Shown here: positions 6,706 through 10,807 of the stretch, one piece after another
How positions within the stretch are numbered: the stretch's first letter is position 1
How the letters are laid out: every line of letters starts with the position of its first letter
Source of the DNA: Campylobacterales bacterium
GTDB lineage: Bacteria; Campylobacterota; Campylobacteria; Campylobacterales; Hydrogenimonadaceae
NCBI GenBank assembly: GCA_027065635.1
Contig: JAMONQ010000093.1
Location: forward strand, 1-10,807
Reading direction: 5' to 3'
Length of the DNA stretch: 10,807 nucleotides
The notes under the pieces: model-generated
The model's input: only the letters and a program-made list of their open reading frames with translations
Databases searched by the model: none
Told to the model about the DNA's origin: nothing
Position numbers and translations under genes: made by a program

Positions 6706-6896
6706 TAGCTTTCGCGTATGCCTGCTTCGGTATGTTCAAGTCTTTTTGGTGACGGCCAAAATAGTCATCTACACTCCAAGTCGCCGGTTCGATAACCTGT
6801 TTTGATCGAAATCCTCTGTTTTTATAATATTTTATTTATTTTTAAAGACGAGAGGTATATAATCTATGGTATACCAGAAATAAACAGGAGTCTACA
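6706..6896 (+). promoter_or_regulatory. Intergenic region with the promoter of the lipoprotein/beta-barrel operon
   Basis: The 5' half holds no recognisable element. The 3' half is very AT-rich (6815-6850, runs of T and TTTATT), as in sigma-70 promoters of Campylobacterota, which rely on upstream T-rich sequence more than on a -35 box. Two TATAAT hexamers occur, at 6823-6828 and 6858-6863; the second would start transcription near 6870, about 27 bases before the start codon. GGTATA (6854-6859) and TATACC (6870-6875) form an inverted repeat that spans this second -10, and GGTATACC (6868-6875) is itself a perfect palindrome, so a repressor could bind here. AGGAG at 6886-6890 is the ribosome binding site for the ATG at 6897. 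Confidence 0.5.
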
Positions 6897-9230
6897 ATGA
6901 TTGTCAGGAGAATGGGTATTGGAGCGGTAACTGCCGCCTTGCTGGCCGGATCTCTCTTTTTTGCCGGATGCGGCGGAGGAGACGATGCCCCACCAACTGT
7001 GACTGCTGCCGGCGTGGAGTTGACCGGTACGGCGGTTGACGAGCTGATTTTGAACGGAAAGGTTCAGGTGCGCGAGGGAAGCGCGAGCGGAAATATAATA
7101 GGTGAAGGAAGAACGAGCGATACGGACGGTACATATACTATAGATGTGGGTGATTTCAAGGGTGTCGCCGTAGTGAAGGTCACCTGTGACGCCGACTCCG
7201 AGCTCTATTTTCCGGCAACCGGAAAGAAAGAGCCTTGCCCGCTTCAGACAGAGCTCTTCTCGGCGGCTTCCGTAGAGTCCGAAAAGGTCACCGTAAACGT
7301 AGCGCCCGCTACTCATGTCATGTTCATGATGGCAACTGGAGGAAATGTGAATGCGGTACTGGACAAGACCAGGGTCGAAGAGGCGAGGCAGATTACAGCC
7401 AATATCTTTGGAGCCGATCCCATAGCCGACGATCCGACAGAGGGTGTCTATGCGAAAGTCATAGAAGCTTTTCATGAAGCGGCCGACGATGCGAATATCT
7501 CCATTCAGGAGTTTGTAGACGATATCGCCGATGACGCGTCCGACGGCATACTCGGAGACGATACGCCACAGCTTGTAGCGGATCTTGCGCAGAGTATGTC
7601 CGCAAACAGCGTTACAACCGAGCTCGTAACGGCAATCGTGGAGAACAACCAGACTACATATGTTCCGGACGATTCGCCGGTCGTAGACGATATAGCCGCG
7701 GCCAAGGCGCTTTTTGCCTCTTTGCGAAGCCAGGCGTACTCTCTTTACAGTGTAGACCAGAACTCCGGTCTGCTATACGATGAAGCCAAGGCGCTTCAGT
7801 CCGTACTTGAGAGTACGACATTCAATGTAGATCTGGCAGGATCTGCGATAGGAAACATAGCGTCGCTGATCACGCTCTCCATCGATAGCAATCTGACGGC
7901 AAACAGCACTACGGTAGCATCCGATACCGCAGGAAACGCGAGAGAGATCAACGTCAGCCGTGCAGATCTCGATGCTTCGGTGTGGAACTACGAGTTTTAC
8001 GACAATATAGGAGGTAACGCCGCGATGATTGCAAGCGGAAGCGTCACTCTTCCTTCCGCCGATCCGGCAGCCGATATCAACCTCTCCAGTCTTACAGATC
8101 TCTATATGGCGATAGACGGTACACTGCCTGAAAACTATTTCGGTGAACAGGTACAGAATGTTCAGCAGATAAGCGCTTCTATCCATATTTCGCCCATCAC
8201 CGACGGGATGGATCTGAATGTAAGCGATATCGTTCTTACATCCAGCGCTGGTTCGCAGGTAGGGCTTCGAACTCTGCAGGCACAGGTAGGATATGACTTC
8301 AATGAAAGCGATACGGTCGATCCTTTCACTCTCAACTATATAAAACTGACTCAAGTCGGCATCGGTGGAGTTTTGGGACAGGACTATACGGCAGAAGGGG
8401 TGTTTGACATATCGTATACGATCAGTACTCCGATGCAGAGTATAGGCGTGGGATTCAAGGATGTATGGGTTACGAATATAGAAGGATATATAGCCTGTAT
8501 CGACTCCGACGGAAACTATATAGAGTCTTATGGAGGCGATTTGAAGATCGATCTCGGTGACGGAAATATAGTCGACGCATACGCCTATGGCGGCAACCTC
8601 TATACCAGGGTGGACGGTATCTACGAAAATATAGATCCTGCCGTTTCGATAACATACACCGACAGCTGCAGCATCGGAAGTCCGGTGCTTCAATATTTCA
8701 ATACCTATAGTTATGTAGATGATATGATCATAGGAAACAGCGGCTATATTCCGGAAAGTGTCCTCTTTAAAGGGGAGATCGCAAATCTCAAGACAGGAAC
8801 CGCATTTAACGGATCGATCGGCTCCAAATTGCTGAATGCCGCAGATATAGATATAAACAGGGATAACGAGGCGCAAATCGAAGTGACTCTTAGCGGAACG
8901 CTCAAGCGCAGCGGAATGGGCGATATGCTCTTGAATTTGAGTTATTCATACGATCCTGCCACTACGCAAAACAGATATGAAGGATCCTACAGCTACGACA
9001 ATACGCTCGTGACAATAGATGGCGAGTACAATGAAGCTTCCAAAGAGGGCAGACTGGATATAGGATCGGGAGCCGGCGTAGGTATAAAAATAGTCACCTC
9101 CAACGGAACCATAGATCTTGCAAATACCACTCCGGTTACCAAAGACGGCAAAGAGATCGGCAGACTCGATAACGAAACCGGTATCTGGAGAATCAAGTAC
9201 TACGACGGTTCTTTCGAGTCTCTATACTGA
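6897..9230 (+). CDS. Large acidic lipoprotein with a carboxypeptidase-regulatory-like N-terminal domain, function unknown
   Basis: ATG at 6897 has AGGAG six bases upstream; the ATG at 6912 sits too close to its own AGGAG. The 777-residue protein opens with a lipoprotein signal peptide ending in FFAGC, with the lipidated Cys at 25 followed by GGGDDAPP. Residues about 40-96 (ELTGTAVDELILNGKVQV, then SDTDGTYTIDV) look like a carboxypeptidase-regulatory/Ig-like fold. About 131-260 are alpha-helical and acidic (VNVAPATHVMFMM, then QITANIFGADPIADDPTEGVY), a pattern I associate with proteobacterial surface lipoproteins of this type. The rest, to about 777, is beta-rich, Asp/Ser/Gly/Tyr-rich and ends DETGIWRIKYYDGSFESLY in outline. 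Cys97 and Cys114 may pair. No CxxCH haem motif or enzyme motif is seen. It is predicted to be anchored in the outer membrane. A beta-barrel gene follows after 8 bp, so the two likely act together. Confidence 0.8.
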   Translation: MIVRRMGIGAVTAALLAGSLFFAGCGGGDDAPPTVTAAGVELTGTAVDELILNGKVQVREGSASGNIIGEGRTSDTDGTYTIDVGDFKGVAVVKVTCDADSELYFPATGKKEPCPLQTELFSAASVESEKVTVNVAPATHVMFMMATGGNVNAVLDKTRVEEARQITANIFGADPIADDPTEGVYAKVIEAFHEAADDANISIQEFVDDIADDASDGILGDDTPQLVADLAQSMSANSVTTELVTAIVENNQTTYVPDDSPVVDDIAAAKALFASLRSQAYSLYSVDQNSGLLYDEAKALQSVLESTTFNVDLAGSAIGNIASLITLSIDSNLTANSTTVASDTAGNAREINVSRADLDASVWNYEFYDNIGGNAAMIASGSVTLPSADPAADINLSSLTDLYMAIDGTLPENYFGEQVQNVQQISASIHISPITDGMDLNVSDIVLTSSAGSQVGLRTLQAQVGYDFNESDTVDPFTLNYIKLTQVGIGGVLGQDYTAEGVFDISYTISTPMQSIGVGFKDVWVTNIEGYIACIDSDGNYIESYGGDLKIDLGDGNIVDAYAYGGNLYTRVDGIYENIDPAVSITYTDSCSIGSPVLQYFNTYSYVDDMIIGNSGYIPESVLFKGEIANLKTGTAFNGSIGSKLLNAADIDINRDNEAQIEVTLSGTLKRSGMGDMLLNLSYSYDPATTQNRYEGSYSYDNTLVTIDGEYNEASKEGRLDIGSGAGVGIKIVTSNGTIDLANTTPVTKDGKEIGRLDNETGIWRIKYYDGSFESLY

Positions 9231-9238
9231 TCGGCTCG

Positions 9239-10357
9239 ATGCGCTTTATACCGCCGCTACTTCTTTCACTCCTGCCGCTCTCTGCGGCAGGTCCACTGGC
9301 GCTGTTCGATCCTCTGGATGCGATCTCCCGATCACAGGTACATATGAAGCTGGATGCCTTCGCTGCCGACGACCCTGTTTCGTTGCGCGATCTGCTCAAC
9401 GGATGGCATGGACCCTACCGCTATAGAAACGGTGAAAATCTCGCTATAGACGATGCAAGGTTCGATATAGGTGCAAGTTTTGAAAATAGCGCCTATATCG
9501 GTTATACGTATCGTCACCACTCGATTACCAAGGCGAGTGACGACTCCACTCTTCTTGTATGGCAGCAGTTAAACGACGAGCCTTTCGAAGCCGGGAAAAT
9601 ATACGACCTTTATATCGGGATCGAGCTTTTTGAGGGTGACGGAGTCGTTTGCGCCTTTCCCGTGCCGTTGCCGTCTTCGATGAAGAGTGCCGGAGTAGAG
9701 ATGGCGATCGGTATGGAGCTGCTTCGCGGACGCAATATGCAAGATGGCTATCTGAAAGGGTACGCGGTAGCCAACTCCGACAGAGATTATGACTACAGTG
9801 CCGTTGCAGACTACTACTATACCGAAAACTATCTATATAACCTCGATGTACTCCAGGCGGAAGGGTATGGATTTACGACCCATCTTTCTTTCAAAATAGA
9901 AGGAGAAAGGACGGTTTTTCGAGCCATCGTCAATGATCTATACGGGAGGATTTTCTGGAAAGAGCTTCCATACAGCTATGTCTTTATCAGCTCCTCTACA
10001 AAAAAATATGACGAAAACGGATATGTCGTCTACAATCCTGCTGTAAGCGGTGTGGAAAAGTATGTAGACTATACGCAGAAGCTATATCCGAAATATCGAC
10101 TCGAAGGAAAGTACGGTATCGACAGTTTTAGCTGTATAGCTATAGGAGCAGACGGTATCAAACGCAGAGTACTTCCGTATGCCGGATATACTTACCGATT
10201 CGGCCCCGATGCCGAAACGACCATTTCGTACGAGAGCCGCTTCGACTCTTTCGGGTTGAGTATACGCTACAAAAACACCCTTGTCGCTTTTCGCAGCGAC
10301 TCTTTGCGCCACCCCGCCGCACTCGGTGCGACTCTCTCCTATTCCGTGCGGTTTTGA
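9239..10357 (+). CDS. Outer-membrane beta-barrel protein of unknown function, partner of the upstream lipoprotein
   Basis: It begins 8 bp after the lipoprotein stop, has no obvious Shine-Dalgarno sequence and is therefore probably translated by coupling. The start is supported by a Sec signal peptide immediately after it (MRFIPPLLLSLLPLSAAGP). The mature 372-residue product is Tyr-rich with alternating strands and ends TLSYSVRF, with the terminal Phe typical of BAM substrates. The N-terminal third (DLLNGWHGPYRYRNGENLAIDDARFDIG) may be a periplasmic or plug segment. Clear barrel strands run from about residue 150 (VEMAIGMELLRG) to the C-terminus (VLPYAGYTYRFGPDAETTISYESR). I do not recognise a named family. 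Being downstream of a lipoprotein, it might export or display it, or form a channel regulated by it; both ideas are inference. Confidence 0.8.
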   Translation: MRFIPPLLLSLLPLSAAGPLALFDPLDAISRSQVHMKLDAFAADDPVSLRDLLNGWHGPYRYRNGENLAIDDARFDIGASFENSAYIGYTYRHHSITKASDDSTLLVWQQLNDEPFEAGKIYDLYIGIELFEGDGVVCAFPVPLPSSMKSAGVEMAIGMELLRGRNMQDGYLKGYAVANSDRDYDYSAVADYYYTENYLYNLDVLQAEGYGFTTHLSFKIEGERTVFRAIVNDLYGRIFWKELPYSYVFISSSTKKYDENGYVVYNPAVSGVEKYVDYTQKLYPKYRLEGKYGIDSFSCIAIGADGIKRRVLPYAGYTYRFGPDAETTISYESRFDSFGLSIRYKNTLVAFRSDSLRHPAALGATLSYSVRF

Positions 10358-10514
10358 TATTGAAATTGCGGGCTAGCTTTTTCAGAATGAAATGCCATTT
10401 TTATATATGATCATGTACTTGAGGGCTTTCAAAGTATAGCTTCACAAGTATTTGAAATTGTACATAATTAATGATGGATCAAGTGTGTCAAAGCAAACAG
10501 AATTACACAGCCTC

Positions 10515-10534
10515 GATACCCCCAAGGATACCCC
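10515..10534. repeat. Tandem pair of GATACCCC repeats
   Basis: Two copies of GATACCCC, starting at 10515 and 10527 and separated by CAAG, lie about 115 bp from the tmRNA 3' end. Read on the minus strand they are GGGGTATC repeats. Spacing near one helical turn would suit a DNA-binding protein on one face, for example an integrase or excisionase arm site; this reading is inference. Confidence 0.6.
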
Positions 10535-10562
10535 GAAAATGCTTGGATTAGTATATATTCAA

Positions 10563-10642
10563 GTAGACTGAGAAAGACTTTGATTTTAGATTGAAGCCCT
10601 AAGTTTAGGGATTTTGTAGACTTTTAAAGAGAGTAGTAGACT
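10563..10642. repeat. Three direct copies of GTAGACT next to ssrA
   Basis: GTAGACT is present at 10563-10569, 10616-10622 and 10636-10642, all in the same orientation, with the last copy 7 bp from the tmRNA 3' end. Three exact 7-mers within 80 bp are more than expected by chance in such a short stretch. They could be integrase arm-type sites; they could also be chance in AT-rich DNA. Confidence 0.45.
10597..10610. other. Small perfect hairpin, weak terminator candidate
   Basis: CCCTAA (10597-10602) and TTAGGG (10605-10610) are perfectly complementary with a two-base loop, in practice a 5-bp stem with a four-base loop. On the + strand ATTTTG follows, so it could weakly stop transcription from the beta-barrel gene before it runs antisense into ssrA. 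On the minus strand, downstream of ssrA, no T-tract follows. The stem is too short to be confident. Confidence 0.25.
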
Positions 10643-10648
10643 ATTCAC

Positions 10649-10807
10649 TGGTGGAGTTGAGGGGAATCGAACCCCTGTCCAGAAACAAGCAACTTCCGGC
10701 GTCTACATGCTTAGACGACATTGCTTGATTTGACACGGCTTCGCGCAATGTCCAAAGCTACGCCGTGCGAGCCTCCAGGATTCGCCTGCAGGCGAGGCAC
10801 CCTGCAG
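10649..10807 (-). ncRNA. ssrA: Transfer-messenger RNA (tmRNA), 3' part; 5' part and tag reading frame lie beyond the window
   Basis: Read on the minus strand, the sequence ends in a tRNA-like T arm, AGGGG-TTCGATT-CCCCT, then CAACTCC and an encoded CCA (10651-10649). Upstream are two H-type pseudoknots typical of tmRNA. One pairs CACGGC (+ strand 10734-10739) with GCCGTG (10762-10767), and ACATTGC (10718-10724) with GCAATGT (10745-10751). The other pairs CTGCAGG (10786-10792) with CCTGCAG (10801-10807), and GCCTC (10771-10775) with GAGGC (10794-10798). A stem GTCTA/TAGAC (10701-10705, 10712-10716) lies between them and the T arm. tmRNA with SmpB rescues stalled ribosomes and adds a degradation tag. 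About 159 of the usual 350 or so bases are present. The gene converges with the + strand genes. Confidence 0.95.

Larger units (their letters stand above)
10358..10648. other. AT-rich gene-free stretch between the beta-barrel gene and ssrA, possible remnant of an integration site
   Basis: No protein or RNA gene is visible in these 291 bases, and the base composition is clearly more AT-rich than the flanking genes. Short direct repeats stand out. GATACCCC occurs twice, 12 bp apart (10515-10522 and 10527-10534). GTAGACT occurs three times (10563-10569, 10616-10622, 10636-10642). The stretch directly abuts the 3' end of the tmRNA gene, a known target of tyrosine integrases. GGGGTAT-type repeats are, from memory, common between att sites and P4-type integrase genes. 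No integrase reading frame remains. Confidence 0.4.

Noticed and set aside
6744..6761. Hairpin TTTTGG/CCAAAA with a six-base loop after modC as a terminator
   Set aside because: The stem is AT-rich and short, and no T-tract follows on either strand, so it lacks the marks of an intrinsic terminator.
7773..8876. Long minus-strand open frame of 367 codons opposite the lipoprotein gene
   Set aside because: It is antisense to a well-supported gene, is rich in Ile, Tyr, Arg and Cys as expected of a shadow frame, and shows no domain or ribosome binding site that I can recognise.
10784..10807. CTGCAGG repeats at the right edge as a separate inverted repeat
   Set aside because: They are the two strands of a tmRNA pseudoknot stem and are explained by ssrA.

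Overview
The window looks like chromosomal DNA of a member of the Campylobacterota (the former Epsilonproteobacteria), probably one of the free-living, moderate-GC lineages. Three things support this. The gene order modA, stand-alone TOBE protein, modB, modC is as I recall it from Campylobacter jejuni. The OprD-like porin carries the NDDSAMHRG type of motif familiar from this group. Arg and Ile codons are rich in AGA/AGG and ATA. I cannot fix the genus. All protein genes are on the + strand. The only minus-strand gene is the tmRNA, which enters from the right edge.

Layout. (1) 2-732: the 3' part of a gene for a protein ending in a cadherin-like domain. It is split into two frames and looks like one gene broken by a single-base shift near 215-225. 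(2) 855-2409: a DUF481 outer-membrane protein and an MscS mechanosensitive channel 10 bp apart, plausibly an envelope/osmotic pair. (3) 2410-2584: an intergenic region with a TATAAT promoter, a 9-bp inverted repeat around it and GCAAA repeats upstream. (4) 2585-6705: an OprD-type porin followed 11 bp later by modA, a di-TOBE protein, modB and modC, the last four joined by 4-base ATGA overlaps. The cluster would carry molybdate or tungstate across the envelope: possibly the porin at the outer membrane, then ModA in the periplasm, ModB in the inner membrane and ModC as ATPase, with the TOBE protein binding oxyanion in the cytoplasm. (5) 6706-6896: an AT-rich promoter region with a palindrome over its -10. 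(6) 6897-10357: a 777-residue acidic lipoprotein followed 8 bp later by an outer-membrane beta-barrel protein. I recognise neither as a characterised family. (7) 10358-10648: an AT-rich, gene-free stretch with short direct repeats. (8) 10649-10807: the 3' part of ssrA (tmRNA) on the minus strand, with two pseudoknots and the T arm.

The parts most worth a second look are the porin fused into the mod operon, the unexplained lipoprotein/beta-barrel pair, and the gap beside the tmRNA 3' end, which has marks of an old integration site. I saw no CRISPR array, insertion sequence, defence cassette or complete mobile element.
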